Part shown: one piece after another, positions 18,965 through 27,565 of the stretch
How the letters are laid out: each line of letters opens with the position of its first letter
How positions within the stretch are numbered: the stretch's first letter is position 1
NCBI GenBank assembly: GCA_910586125.1
Contig: CAJUHP010000012.1
Location: 24,407 to 88,406 of the forward strand
Origin: an uncultured Lachnospiraceae bacterium
GTDB taxonomy: Bacteria > Bacillota > Clostridia > Lachnospirales > Lachnospiraceae
Length of the DNA: 64,000 nt
Direction of reading: 5' to 3'
The notes under the pieces: model-generated
Databases searched by the model: none
Told to the model about the DNA's origin: nothing
What the model saw: only the letters and a program-made list of their open reading frames with translations
Position numbers and translations under genes: made by a program

Positions 18965-19471
18965 TCAGCATATTTCTTGGATGTTTGAAAAAAAAGAATT
19001 AGCCGGTTGTTTTTTGCAATACATAATTTTATCAACGCCTTCATTTTGAATTGCATACCATCCAGCCTCAAGCGATAATTCAAAAACCTTCTCCATTTCC
19101 AATTCCGGATATGAAACACACTGAATCAGCTCACTCGCTGTAACCGCTAATAATTTACCAGTAGGAAGATGCAACCACTTACATGGATCTGTAATTTCGT
19201 TACTTTTAGAAATTTCACATTCCTTGACAACATCCTCTAAAAGCCATATTATCATTTTCCCCTGCCCACAAAATTCTCGGACTTGTTCGGTTTCTCTCTG
19301 TCTTACGGTATCCCAGTTCTCATTCGGAAAATCAAAAATCAATTCGGATGTTCCGGACGAATCAAGTAAAATATCCATTGCATACAACAGCTCATCATTT
19401 AATTCCGACAGATAGCTTTCATCTATGAAAACTAATCCGTCCATTATATCACAGTTCAATGTATATTTCAT
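18965..19471 (-). CDS. Unrecognised 168-residue cytoplasmic protein
   Basis: I do not recognise the family. The ATG at 19471 is chosen because GGGGG lies 8-12 bp upstream and because the apparent longer start (TTG at 19552) is the -35 box of a perfect promoter. The protein is acidic, has no signal peptide or membrane helix, and alternates helices and strands (DGLVFIDESYLSELNDELLYAMDILL; ELIFDFPNENWD; GKMIIWLLEDVVKECE). The size and style recall small immunity or SMI1-like proteins, but no diagnostic motif supports this. It forms a one-gene unit with its own promoter and terminator between the adhesin and the polysaccharide locus. Confidence 0.7.
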   Translation of the reverse strand: MKYTLNCDIMDGLVFIDESYLSELNDELLYAMDILLDSSGTSELIFDFPNENWDTVRQRETEQVREFCGQGKMIIWLLEDVVKECEISKSNEITDPCKWLHLPTGKLLAVTASELIQCVSYPELEMEKVFELSLEAGWYAIQNEGVDKIMYCKKQPANSFFSNIQEIC

Positions 19472-19523
19472 ATCTGATTCCCCCTTCGACAAAATATCCA
19501 TTAAGAATCCCGATTTTTTATTG

Positions 19524-19552
19524 ATTATATCACTGAGAATTTTAAGTGTCAA
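19524..19552 (-). promoter_or_regulatory. Perfect consensus sigma-A promoter
   Basis: TTGACA (19547-19552), 17 bp, TATAAT (19524-19529) on the minus strand, 53 bp upstream of the ATG at 19471. Confidence 0.85.
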
Positions 19553-19618
19553 TGAGTGGTGAACGTTCCAGCGCCCTGCTGCGGCAACACAAAAGTTAAA
19601 GGGGAGAGGTATTTTTCT

Positions 19619-20674
19619 TTAAATCTTCCACGGCAGTCCCATAATTTTCCCATACTCCTCCGTTTTATCCCGCATTATGATAAAACCTTTTTCCAATTCA
19701 TCCAATAAAAACCGGTGTGAAATCAGGATTTCCGGTGATACGCTCTTGTCTTGAAGCCGCTTTAAAGCATAATGCCAGTCATCTTCCTCCTCATGAGTAA
19801 AAGAGGAATTCCACGTACCTTTTACTGTCAACTGATTCCGCAGAATCTTCCAATAGCCCTCTTTTTCCAAGTTGATATCAGAATGCGGATTTCCTACAAG
19901 AAGAATCTGGCCGGAAAAAGCGGTATTGAAAACAGCCTGCAGAATGGTTTCATTCTTTCCGACACATTCAAAGAAAATATCGGCTCCTTTTCCCTCTGTA
20001 TGTTTGATGAGCCAGTTCCCGACTTCCTCTCTGCGGCTGTCACAAAAGCAAGTGCCAGGCAAGCCCAGCTTCTCTACGGTTTTCCGCTGATCCTCCTTGT
20101 TCCCTACCACCAAAATCTTCTTTGACGGCATTTCCAGCAAAAACATAAGCAGCAGCAGGCCGATTGTTCCCAGACCGCAGACCACGATGGTATCTTCGCC
20201 GGAAAAAGAAATCTGACGTACGGCATGAACAGCTACCGCCATTGGTTCCAGCATGGCGGCTTGCTCATATGTAACCGAATCCGTCAGCTTCAATAAATTC
20301 CAGGTTGGAACCAATACATATTCGGCAAAGCCTCCGTCCCTTCGGGAACCAATATAATCATAAGAGCGGCACATTTCATATTTTTTCTTTTCACAAGCTG
20401 GGCACTTTCTGCAGGGAATCAGAGGAAAAATCCCAACCCGCTGCCCGCGCCATGAATCCGAGACGCCAGGACCAACCGCTTTCACTGCACCGGAAATTTC
20501 ATGCCCGGGAATCAGGGGCATGCGATGCGCTCCATTTTGATAAATTCTCGGAATATCTGACCCGCAGATCCCGGCCGCTTTTACGCGGACCAGCGCCTCT
20601 CCCTCTCCTGGCTGTAAATCCTTTACATTCTCCAGACGTATGTCTCCTGCCTGATGCAATACCCATGCCTTCAT
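19619..20674 (-). CDS. Zinc-dependent alcohol dehydrogenase, probable ribulose-5-phosphate reductase (TarJ-like)
   Basis: This 351-residue medium-chain dehydrogenase has catalytic zinc ligands Cys37 and His58-Glu59 (GHE), a structural zinc set Cys88/91/94/102, and a GLGTIG dinucleotide-binding loop. Generic sequence features also fit polyol dehydrogenases such as galactitol-1-phosphate dehydrogenase. Context decides. It follows a TarI/IspD-like cytidylyltransferase by 14 bp and a ribulose-phosphate epimerase-like gene, the set needed to make CDP-ribitol (ribulose-5-P to ribitol-5-P to CDP-ribitol). It is the last gene of the polysaccharide locus, and no clear terminator hairpin was seen in 19553-19618. 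Confidence 0.75.
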   Translation of the reverse strand: MKAWVLHQAGDIRLENVKDLQPGEGEALVRVKAAGICGSDIPRIYQNGAHRMPLIPGHEISGAVKAVGPGVSDSWRGQRVGIFPLIPCRKCPACEKKKYEMCRSYDYIGSRRDGGFAEYVLVPTWNLLKLTDSVTYEQAAMLEPMAVAVHAVRQISFSGEDTIVVCGLGTIGLLLLMFLLEMPSKKILVVGNKEDQRKTVEKLGLPGTCFCDSRREEVGNWLIKHTEGKGADIFFECVGKNETILQAVFNTAFSGQILLVGNPHSDINLEKEGYWKILRNQLTVKGTWNSSFTHEEEDDWHYALKRLQDKSVSPEILISHRFLLDELEKGFIIMRDKTEEYGKIMGLPWKI

Positions 20675-20688
20675 TGTCTTCCTCTGTC

Positions 20689-21435
20689 CTATCCATTTTG
20701 ATTTTTTTCTTCTCGGACAATCTCCGCCGCCGTTTTCTTCCTGTGCTCCTGCAAGCTTCTGTGAAATCTCTCCAGATCTGCCTGGGTCGTGATTTTGTAA
20801 TTCCTCTCGTCTCCAGGAATCATAACCATGTCCATCCCATCTAAAACGGCCGGCTCTGAGGAACCATGGATCCCTCGAATCCGCTCTGGAAGAAGTTTTC
20901 GGTTCGCCTCATAGTATCTGCCGATCCGAAAGATCTCCGGGGCCTGTCCAGCATAAATGCTGCTTCGATCCAAAAGCGCAGTGATGTGTACCCCGTCTGT
21001 GCTTGCGTAAACGGTATCCTTCATGGGAAGCACCGGCATCAGACCATCATGCCCTATGACACACTTTAAACATTCTGAAATCAATGCAGGCGACAGCAAC
21101 GGACGGGCTGCGTCATGAATCAGAACATACCCCTCATCCCCCGCATAGGATCGAATATCCTCCAAACCATGGCAGATGGAAAGCTGCCTGTTTTCTCCAG
21201 GCGCGGAAAACCCTCGGAATTTTCTCTGTATATCTGCGGTTTTCATATACTCCCGAAGGGAATCTCTCCACGGTTCCTCCGCCACAATCTGAATCCCGTC
21301 AATCCCGCCGTGTCCGGACAGTGTTTCCATGCAATAGGAAATAATCGGTTTTCCCTCCACCTCTATGTACTGCTTGGGAATTACCGAGCCCAGTCTGCTT
21401 CCGGTTCCTCCGGATAAAATCAGTGCAATAACCAT
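20689..21435 (-). CDS. IspD/TarI-family cytidylyltransferase, probable ribitol-5-phosphate cytidylyltransferase
   Basis: The 248-residue protein has the IspD/TarI signature LSGGTGSRLGSVIPKQYIEV at residues 8-27, the HDAARPLL substrate loop, and NYKITTQADLERF near the end. IspD makes CDP-methylerythritol; TarI makes CDP-ribitol. The neighbours (polyol dehydrogenase downstream, ribulose-phosphate epimerase and TagF-type transferases upstream) favour TarI. The first substrate-specific residues cannot be judged by eye, so an IspD role is not excluded. The C-terminal KKTAAEIVREEKNQNG is a short basic tail. Confidence 0.8.
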   Translation of the reverse strand: MVIALILSGGTGSRLGSVIPKQYIEVEGKPIISYCMETLSGHGGIDGIQIVAEEPWRDSLREYMKTADIQRKFRGFSAPGENRQLSICHGLEDIRSYAGDEGYVLIHDAARPLLSPALISECLKCVIGHDGLMPVLPMKDTVYASTDGVHITALLDRSSIYAGQAPEIFRIGRYYEANRKLLPERIRGIHGSSEPAVLDGMDMVMIPGDERNYKITTQADLERFHRSLQEHRKKTAAEIVREEKNQNG

Positions 21436-21511
21436 TCCTTTTTCTCCCTAAACCACTCCGCGGCAAGGCAGCGAATATGCTGCTAAAAACGTATATTTAA
21501 GCACCTTTCTA

Positions 21512-22174
21512 TCAAAAGCGCAGCTCCCTTATCCCCTGCAGGGTTTCTCCATAAGGCTTTTCCCGTCCGAAAAGAAGCGTTGTACCAAGCACAAACCCCT
21601 TCACTCCTTTCGGCGCATATTCCATGATCTTATCCGCGCTGCAGGCGCCGTCCCAGTAGAGCTCAAAATCCATATCTTCTTTCAGAGACAGAAGTTTTGT
21701 GATTTTTTTACCCACATAAGGCAGATACATCTGGCCGGCATTTCCCGGATTTACGGACATGACCAGAACCTTTTTTACAATACGCAGCATTTCCATAACC
21801 GTCTCCACCGAAGTGCCGGGATTGATCGCGATGCCGGGAATCATACCGGCGTTGATGATGCTCTGAAGGGTGGTGGAGGGGTGATATTCAGCCTCCGGAT
21901 GAATGTATACCGTATCTCCCTTGCGCAGATTTTTCAGGAATAAGGAGATTCGGTTATTGGGGTGTTCGATCATCAGATGCACATCCAACGGTTTTTTGGC
22001 CGCACCGGCAATAAAGCGCATGTCATTTAAAGACATGGCAAAATTGGGAACATAGCGTCCGTCCATAATATCAATATGGAAGGAATCAATTCCTCCCTCT
22101 TCCAGTTCTTTTACCTCTTTTTCCAGATTGCCGTAGTTCGCGCACATCATCGAGGCCATTAATTGAATTTCCAT
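21512..22174 (-). CDS. Ribulose-phosphate 3-epimerase family protein
   Basis: The 220-residue TIM-barrel protein keeps the epimerase active-site set: HIDIMDG (His, Asp, Met), DVHLMIEHP, VMSVNPG and WDG with the second catalytic Asp. Epimerases interconvert ribulose-5-P and xylulose-5-P. Embedded in a cell-surface polymer locus, it probably supplies ribulose-5-P for ribitol-phosphate synthesis. The family also includes allulose-6-P epimerases, and DGACS instead of DGGI hints at a divergent paralogue. A GAGGAG ribosome site lies 10 bp before ATG 22174. Confidence 0.82.
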   Translation of the reverse strand: MEIQLMASMMCANYGNLEKEVKELEEGGIDSFHIDIMDGRYVPNFAMSLNDMRFIAGAAKKPLDVHLMIEHPNNRISLFLKNLRKGDTVYIHPEAEYHPSTTLQSIINAGMIPGIAINPGTSVETVMEMLRIVKKVLVMSVNPGNAGQMYLPYVGKKITKLLSLKEDMDFELYWDGACSADKIMEYAPKGVKGFVLGTTLLFGREKPYGETLQGIRELRF

Positions 22175-22200
22175 TTGATTTCATTCTCCTCTGTTATCTC

Positions 22201-23742
22201 TCAGATATCTATGTGCAAAGCTTCCAAAATCCGCCTGCAGCTCTGATCGTCGCTGTATTTATGCATGATCTTTTTCAGCTTCTGGCGTTTTTCTCCTGCC
22301 GGGTCCTTTCCCATTCCAACCGCTCTGACAAAAGAGCAAAAATCTGCAAAAGAATCGATCTGCGTCCCTGGAAGCCAATCCCTTATCGGGTCAAACACAA
22401 ATCCCCGGCTTCCCGCGTATTCCTCCACATCCTCCACGGTAAATCCCATAGGCCGGTCCAACAGCATAAAGTCAACGGCCGCCGAAGAATAATCGCTGAT
22501 TAGGCCATCCGCCCATCCCAAAAGCTGGTTGATTTGAATATCATTTTCCCTAATCAAATCATTTTCCAGCAAAACAATATGCTTTCTCTCTATTTTCCCA
22601 ATCCCGGCAGTATCCTGAAACGGATGCAGCTTGATTACCAGTACCGTCACCCAATCTCCCAGCAGACGGTCCAATTCTTCTAGCTTTTCAAACGTATCCG
22701 CCACCGGAAGTCCTGTTTGCCCAACCAATTCATACTCATTCAGCAATGTAAGGCCATTCTTTGCCATACGAAATGTGGGAAGCCAGAAAATATATTTCTC
22801 TGCCCGGGGAATGGGAAGCGCCTCCCAAACCTCCTTCACCGGATGAAACAGCCAGTCCTCCTTGGCATATCCGGTCACTAATATCTGGTCTTCCCGAAGG
22901 CCGTAGATATCCTGATGGATTTTTGCATATAATTCACTGATCACGGTCGTATACTCATATCTTTTTTCACACCGCACAAAGTTTACCCTGGTTTTAAAAC
23001 CACATCCGTGCCAGAGCTGCACCCGCACCTGATCCGAACGGCAGTTTCTGGCAAATCCATAGGCATCTGTAAAAAATAAAAATTTTGCCAGACACAGCGC
23101 GCGATAATAGCGGTCTCTCTCCTCTTTGTTTTCGGACACAGACCAGTCAAACGAAAGAAATTCCACATTTTCCATGCCCCGATACCCTGGAAACTCGTCC
23201 GGATTTTTTACAAGCCATACCAGCCGGTACGACTTGTTATAACAGCGGCAAAGCATATATTCAAACAGCGCCCTGGCATTGTCCGAAAAATCCATTCCCG
23301 GCACATACGCCGAGACGCAGGGGCCGCTCCGAAACAGAATCATTTCTTCCAGAGCCTGCTCCTTGTAGCGTTCCCGGTATGTGATCTCATACTCTGTCTC
23401 CCGATCCGCAAAATAGTAGATCGTATCCAGAGTCTCACAGATGGACGAAATCCGGCACAGTTTTTCGTAGGCTTCTTCATGGTAATCGCTGGTGATTATG
23501 ACGATACTTTCTGAAAAATCGTCCTGCTCCAGCGCTTCCAAACCAAGAACCGGAATTTCCCTGTCTTTCAGACAAAATATACCCTGCTGCCTAACATTCT
23601 CGTCAATGATTCGATAGATACGATCTGCCATCTCATATTTTGCACATAGTTCGCAGAGATGCCCTATAGATTTTTCATAACAATAGATCTTTTTCCCAAC
23701 GGTGTACTGCAAATCCGCATCGGACAACTTTTTTAGTTTCAT
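22201..23742 (-). CDS. CDP-glycerol/CDP-ribitol phosphotransferase-like protein with N-terminal module (TagF-type 1)
   Basis: The 513-residue protein has an N-terminal Rossmann-like module (about residues 13-115, KKIYCYEKSIGH...) and a GT-B TagF-type domain with LWHGCGFKT and LISDYSSAAVDFMLLDRP. TagF/TarF/TarL enzymes transfer polyol phosphate from a CDP-polyol onto a lipid-linked chain at the inner membrane face. Adjacent CDP-ribitol synthesis genes suggest ribitol-phosphate as donor. It starts at ATG 23742 with GGGGAG 8 bp upstream. 14 bp separate it from the GT2 gene. Confidence 0.85.
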   Translation of the reverse strand: MKLKKLSDADLQYTVGKKIYCYEKSIGHLCELCAKYEMADRIYRIIDENVRQQGIFCLKDREIPVLGLEALEQDDFSESIVIITSDYHEEAYEKLCRISSICETLDTIYYFADRETEYEITYRERYKEQALEEMILFRSGPCVSAYVPGMDFSDNARALFEYMLCRCYNKSYRLVWLVKNPDEFPGYRGMENVEFLSFDWSVSENKEERDRYYRALCLAKFLFFTDAYGFARNCRSDQVRVQLWHGCGFKTRVNFVRCEKRYEYTTVISELYAKIHQDIYGLREDQILVTGYAKEDWLFHPVKEVWEALPIPRAEKYIFWLPTFRMAKNGLTLLNEYELVGQTGLPVADTFEKLEELDRLLGDWVTVLVIKLHPFQDTAGIGKIERKHIVLLENDLIRENDIQINQLLGWADGLISDYSSAAVDFMLLDRPMGFTVEDVEEYAGSRGFVFDPIRDWLPGTQIDSFADFCSFVRAVGMGKDPAGEKRQKLKKIMHKYSDDQSCRRILEALHIDI

Positions 23743-23755
23743 GCTGCTTACTCCC

Positions 23756-25003
23756 CTATTTCAAAAGTCCCTCAGCCTCTGCATAACGCCAGAACAAGTC
23801 GCGTTGTTCAAACCAAAGAATTCTTGCAGACTCCACTCCCAGTCCTTCCAGCTTCTCTCGGATCTGCCCGGCTTTCGCCTGATTTTTTACTGTGATTACA
23901 ATATAATCGTAATCCCATAAGGATAGCATCGACGGAGACTGCATCTGAAGAATCTCGTCCTTCAGCTCGGCATACGCAAAGTCAATGCATCCTGCATATT
24001 CATGACAGTTTTTTTCGAGAAGCTGTGTTCTGTATTTTCTCGCCGCCTCCCCAGAACCGTACAGGACAATCCGGGAACCAGCCGGTATGGATTCAAGCCA
24101 GTAAGGGTCAAACCACAGCAGATTGCGGGTCTGGAAACCAAGTTTGGTATTGATGCCGGCCAGAAGCATTTCTATCATATAGAATTCTGCCTGCCGACGC
24201 ATTGCATCGGTAAAGTTCGGATGGGCATATAGTTTTCTGATATACTGATATACCTTGTCCATACACGACAGATAGGACGGATTCGCCCGGTGCGTTGCCG
24301 ATGTCGGGTTGATCCGGTAATGATAAAAAGCCTTTTTCAAGACATACGCCGAGCGGCATTCCAGAATACAGGCCAACATCTGCATTTTATCTTCCCCGAT
24401 ATGGATATCCTCCGGTACTCGAAACAGAATTCTCTCCAGCAGTTTTTTTGAAAACAGTTTGTAGCACAGGGATACTCTCAAGCCAACCTCTTTTTTACGC
24501 ACACAGTATATTGTGTTTTCCCTGAGATTCTGTATCTTCTCCTCCCCGTAAAAACCGCCCTCTACGCCATCATATACTTCCGAAGTATAATTCCCTTCCC
24601 AATAGCTTCCGCTTGTAACCAACTCTGCCCGGCTATCTACGGCGCATTGATATAATTGCTGATACATCTCCGGTTCCGTCCAGTCATCGCTGTCCATATA
24701 GCCTATGTACTCGCCGTCCGCAATCGCTTCTCCGCTTCTTCTTGCCGAAACCACCCCGCCGTTTTCTTTATGAATCACTTTTATGTTTGCATATTGTGCG
24801 GCATACTCATCTAAAATTTCTGAACTGCCATCGGTAGAACCATCGTCTACACAGATGATTTCCAAGTCCTGCAACGTCTGGTTCACCAGGCTGTCCAAGC
24901 TTTGCCGCAAATACGGTTCTGTATTATATACCGGAACAATAACGCTTACCGCAATCGGATTTCTTTGTCTCTCTGACTTTACTTCTGCCCGCTGTTCCAT
25001 CAT
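23756..25003 (-). CDS. GT2-family glycosyltransferase with C-terminal Rossmann-like module
   Basis: The 415-residue protein opens with a GT-A domain: VSVIVPVYNTEPYLRQSLDSL, DDGSTDGS and the metal-binding DSDDW. From about residue 315 it carries a small Rossmann-like domain (RIVLYGSGEAARKY... followed by a strand with YDYIVITVK) shared with other proteins of this locus. It probably adds one sugar to a lipid-linked glycan in the cytoplasm; donor and acceptor are unknown. Two adjacent ATGs (25003, 25000) follow an AAGAGG ribosome site. The gene lies 10 bp from the SGNH gene. Confidence 0.88.
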   Translation of the reverse strand: MMEQRAEVKSERQRNPIAVSVIVPVYNTEPYLRQSLDSLVNQTLQDLEIICVDDGSTDGSSEILDEYAAQYANIKVIHKENGGVVSARRSGEAIADGEYIGYMDSDDWTEPEMYQQLYQCAVDSRAELVTSGSYWEGNYTSEVYDGVEGGFYGEEKIQNLRENTIYCVRKKEVGLRVSLCYKLFSKKLLERILFRVPEDIHIGEDKMQMLACILECRSAYVLKKAFYHYRINPTSATHRANPSYLSCMDKVYQYIRKLYAHPNFTDAMRRQAEFYMIEMLLAGINTKLGFQTRNLLWFDPYWLESIPAGSRIVLYGSGEAARKYRTQLLEKNCHEYAGCIDFAYAELKDEILQMQSPSMLSLWDYDYIVITVKNQAKAGQIREKLEGLGVESARILWFEQRDLFWRYAEAEGLLK

Positions 25004-25013
25004 ACCTCTTTTC

Positions 25014-25937
25014 TTATATGCCGAATTTATCTGCCAAAAGCCCGCTCATTTTTTTCGCGCCACGCTCATTCAGATGATCCATATCCACAAAGTCACCATT
25101 GTCAAAAACCGTTTTTTCATTAAAATCAATCCAATGCAATTCTTCTTTTGGGCTTTGCAGCATTTCTTTCACAGCCTCTTTCAGTCTTTTGTCTATATGA
25201 TGATTGTACGCGGATGAAAACGGCGGTATCACCACGATTGGCATCACACGATTCAAATGCAAAAAATGAACGTAATCCTTCAGGATCTGCCGATTTTCAT
25301 AAAAACTATTCTCATACTTTAAAACACTGTTGTGTCCCTCTGCCCTTTGCTTCGCATATTTCTCCTGCTCTTCCTCTGCCAGATCACACCAAGAACATCC
25401 CTGAAAATCAAAGAAGGGCTTTCTTTTCCGGAATCGGGAATAGTATGTCGGCTCCTCAGACGCGGTCTTCAAAGACCGTGTTTCCCACTCGCTCCTTGTC
25501 CCGGCAGATATCCCCTCAAAGTCCCTCCATCTATCCTGTGCCGCGGGAGTCTCCCAATTATGGGCGTCCCCAAAAATCGGATAATACACCGGCGAAACCA
25601 TGTAGTCACGCATTCCCTTACTTAAAGAAAGATCCTGATAAGCAATATAGTATCCGAACAAAATAAAACATCTCTGAAATCTGGCAGTTCCATTCACCAC
25701 TTCTTTTGCACACATAAAATCATAGTATAAATCTTGTGAATGCATGGAACAGTTCAGCGCATTTGTCCATGCCTTCTCCTCAATTCCGTTCAAGGCATGG
25801 GAAGAACCGGTAATCAATGTAGCATTTGCCCCGTCTAAAATCCTTCTTCCTATCTCCAGTCTGCTTTTCAGCCAATAATAATTATAATTCTTCCTTAAAA
25901 ATCTCATAAAGAGATCCTGAACTTCCTCTGTCCCCAT
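25014..25937 (-). CDS. SGNH/GDSL-like hydrolase (DltD/AlgX-like), possible polymer O-acyl modifier
   Basis: The 307-residue protein shows an SGNH pattern: the nucleophile block LITGSSHALNGI near residue 45, and DMDHLNERGAKKMS near the C-terminus containing the catalytic Asp-x-x-His pair. No signal peptide or membrane helix is obvious, unusual for DltD, which acts outside. Between two TagF-like genes it may add or remove an ester group on the polymer. The start at 25937 has AGG immediately before the ATG, and a somewhat shorter start is possible. The enzymatic direction is not predictable. Confidence 0.65.
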   Translation of the reverse strand: MGTEEVQDLFMRFLRKNYNYYWLKSRLEIGRRILDGANATLITGSSHALNGIEEKAWTNALNCSMHSQDLYYDFMCAKEVVNGTARFQRCFILFGYYIAYQDLSLSKGMRDYMVSPVYYPIFGDAHNWETPAAQDRWRDFEGISAGTRSEWETRSLKTASEEPTYYSRFRKRKPFFDFQGCSWCDLAEEEQEKYAKQRAEGHNSVLKYENSFYENRQILKDYVHFLHLNRVMPIVVIPPFSSAYNHHIDKRLKEAVKEMLQSPKEELHWIDFNEKTVFDNGDFVDMDHLNERGAKKMSGLLADKFGI

Positions 25938-25976
25938 CCTGCGCGCCTCGCCTTCTCCTTTATACCTAACTGCCTC

Positions 25977-27497
25977 CTACAAACCCAAAAATTCTGCAAT
26001 GTGTTCACAGCCCTTTCCTTCCATCGGCGCATTGCAGCTCTCTGCCACTACGGCCCGCTCCAGCCGGTAAGGGTCTTCTCCCCTTTTTACCTGTTCTAAA
26101 AATCTCAGTAAATCTGCAAAGCAGTACAGCTTTTCCCCCGGCATATATTCCAGCGGATTCTCCATCAGAAAAGGAAGCTGATATTCTTCCATATCATCCA
26201 GAGCCCAGGCAATGGGCCTATCCAAAAGCATATAGTCATAGACGATGGACGAGTAATCTGAAATCATGGCATCCATCTGGGTCAGCAGCTTATAGGCGTG
26301 TACCTTTTTCACAGATTTCCCGTCCAGATAACAGATATGACTGTATTTTTGATCATTGTAATTTTTCTTCTGGTTCGGATGAATTTTAATCAAAAGAAGC
26401 ATATCTCTCTGTCTCAGAAAATCATTTAACTGCTCCATCTCCTCTTTTGTATAAACCACGGAGATTCCAAAGGGATAGCTCCGGCTGGAGTCCGTCCTCT
26501 TTCCCTTCTTTGCCTCCCGCAAAGTCGGAGCCCACATGATGGCCTTGTCATAGGCGCCCTCCACAATTTTCTCAAGTTCTCTTCCCCGTCCTAAAAACAG
26601 CACGTCATTTCTTGGCAGCTCTCCGTAAATCACTTTTGTCTTCGGCGAATAAAACATGGATTCCTTTGAAAATTCATATACCTTCTCATTGGTTGTCAGT
26701 ACATAATCCACATAATCCGGAGCCGTATATAGCCCCGCGCTTTTCTTATACCCCATTCCAAAATGCTGTAAAAATACATTTATTTGATCTGGACGCACTT
26801 TGCGGATATATTCGTTATCCCAGATTTGCCATCGGGATACAGACTGGTAATAGATATACTGCTTCAAATCCTCCATGTTCTTTCTCGGACAGATCGCAAT
26901 GTCGCGAGAATCCGGTAAAAGTTTTTTATTTTCCTCCTCTTTGAGCACCCATATATACTGATGGCAGCGTTTTTTCTTCTTCAAATATTCATACAGTGCG
27001 CCGGCATTTCCGTCAAAATCATTGGTGCTCTCCAACATAACCATGTCTTTGGGAGGCTGTTTTTTCCAGTCCCGGATTTTCTGTACCAAATCCTTATAAG
27101 GCTCCATTCCCGATACCAGAACGCCCAATCCGTAATAATTGCAAAAGTTCAGATTTTCCAACTGAGCCGCCACAACATCCGCATTCATCCGCATGGCGAT
27201 CACAACGGCATCTGTCCGGGGTGATAACCGGGGTACCGCCTGATTCGGATTGAATACCGGCAGCCCTTCAAATTCTGTTCCCCATTTCGCCTGAGAATTA
27301 TCCAGAACACTGGCAAAGCAAAATTGGTCCTGGTATTGACGGATAAACGCCCGGCCTGCGTCATTGCACCCAAACACATATATTGTTTTGTCTTTTTCTT
27401 TTTGCCGGAACTCCTCCCAGCTTTTCTCCTTCAGATTCTGACCGCAGCATTCATACGTTTCTTCTGCAATCAAATCCCAGAACGCATAACACTCCAT
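25977..27497 (-). CDS. CDP-polyol phosphotransferase-like protein with N-terminal module (TagF-type 2)
   Basis: Start ATG 27497 is chosen because GGAGG lies 6 bp upstream; the frame is open to 27581 but has no ribosome site there. The 506-residue protein has the locus-specific Rossmann-like module at about residues 38-145 (KTIYVFGCNDAGRAF, then VLDNSQAKWGTEFEGLPVFNP) and a TagF-type GT-B domain with LQHFGMGYKKSA and ISDYSSIVYDYMLLDRP. It is likely a cytoplasmic-face polyol-phosphate transferase, possibly the chain-extending partner of the protein at 22201-23742. Confidence 0.85.
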   Translation of the reverse strand: MECYAFWDLIAEETYECCGQNLKEKSWEEFRQKEKDKTIYVFGCNDAGRAFIRQYQDQFCFASVLDNSQAKWGTEFEGLPVFNPNQAVPRLSPRTDAVVIAMRMNADVVAAQLENLNFCNYYGLGVLVSGMEPYKDLVQKIRDWKKQPPKDMVMLESTNDFDGNAGALYEYLKKKKRCHQYIWVLKEEENKKLLPDSRDIAICPRKNMEDLKQYIYYQSVSRWQIWDNEYIRKVRPDQINVFLQHFGMGYKKSAGLYTAPDYVDYVLTTNEKVYEFSKESMFYSPKTKVIYGELPRNDVLFLGRGRELEKIVEGAYDKAIMWAPTLREAKKGKRTDSSRSYPFGISVVYTKEEMEQLNDFLRQRDMLLLIKIHPNQKKNYNDQKYSHICYLDGKSVKKVHAYKLLTQMDAMISDYSSIVYDYMLLDRPIAWALDDMEEYQLPFLMENPLEYMPGEKLYCFADLLRFLEQVKRGEDPYRLERAVVAESCNAPMEGKGCEHIAEFLGL

Positions 27498-27565
27498 TCT
27501 ATTCCTCCGCAAAAAGCGATTGCTGAAATGACAGTGTGCTGGCCAAATAGAATCGAGCCAGTACG

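Noticed and set aside
19472..19552. Longer start (TTG) for the 168-residue protein
   Set aside because: The bases form a perfect TTGACA-17-TATAAT promoter rather than coding sequence.
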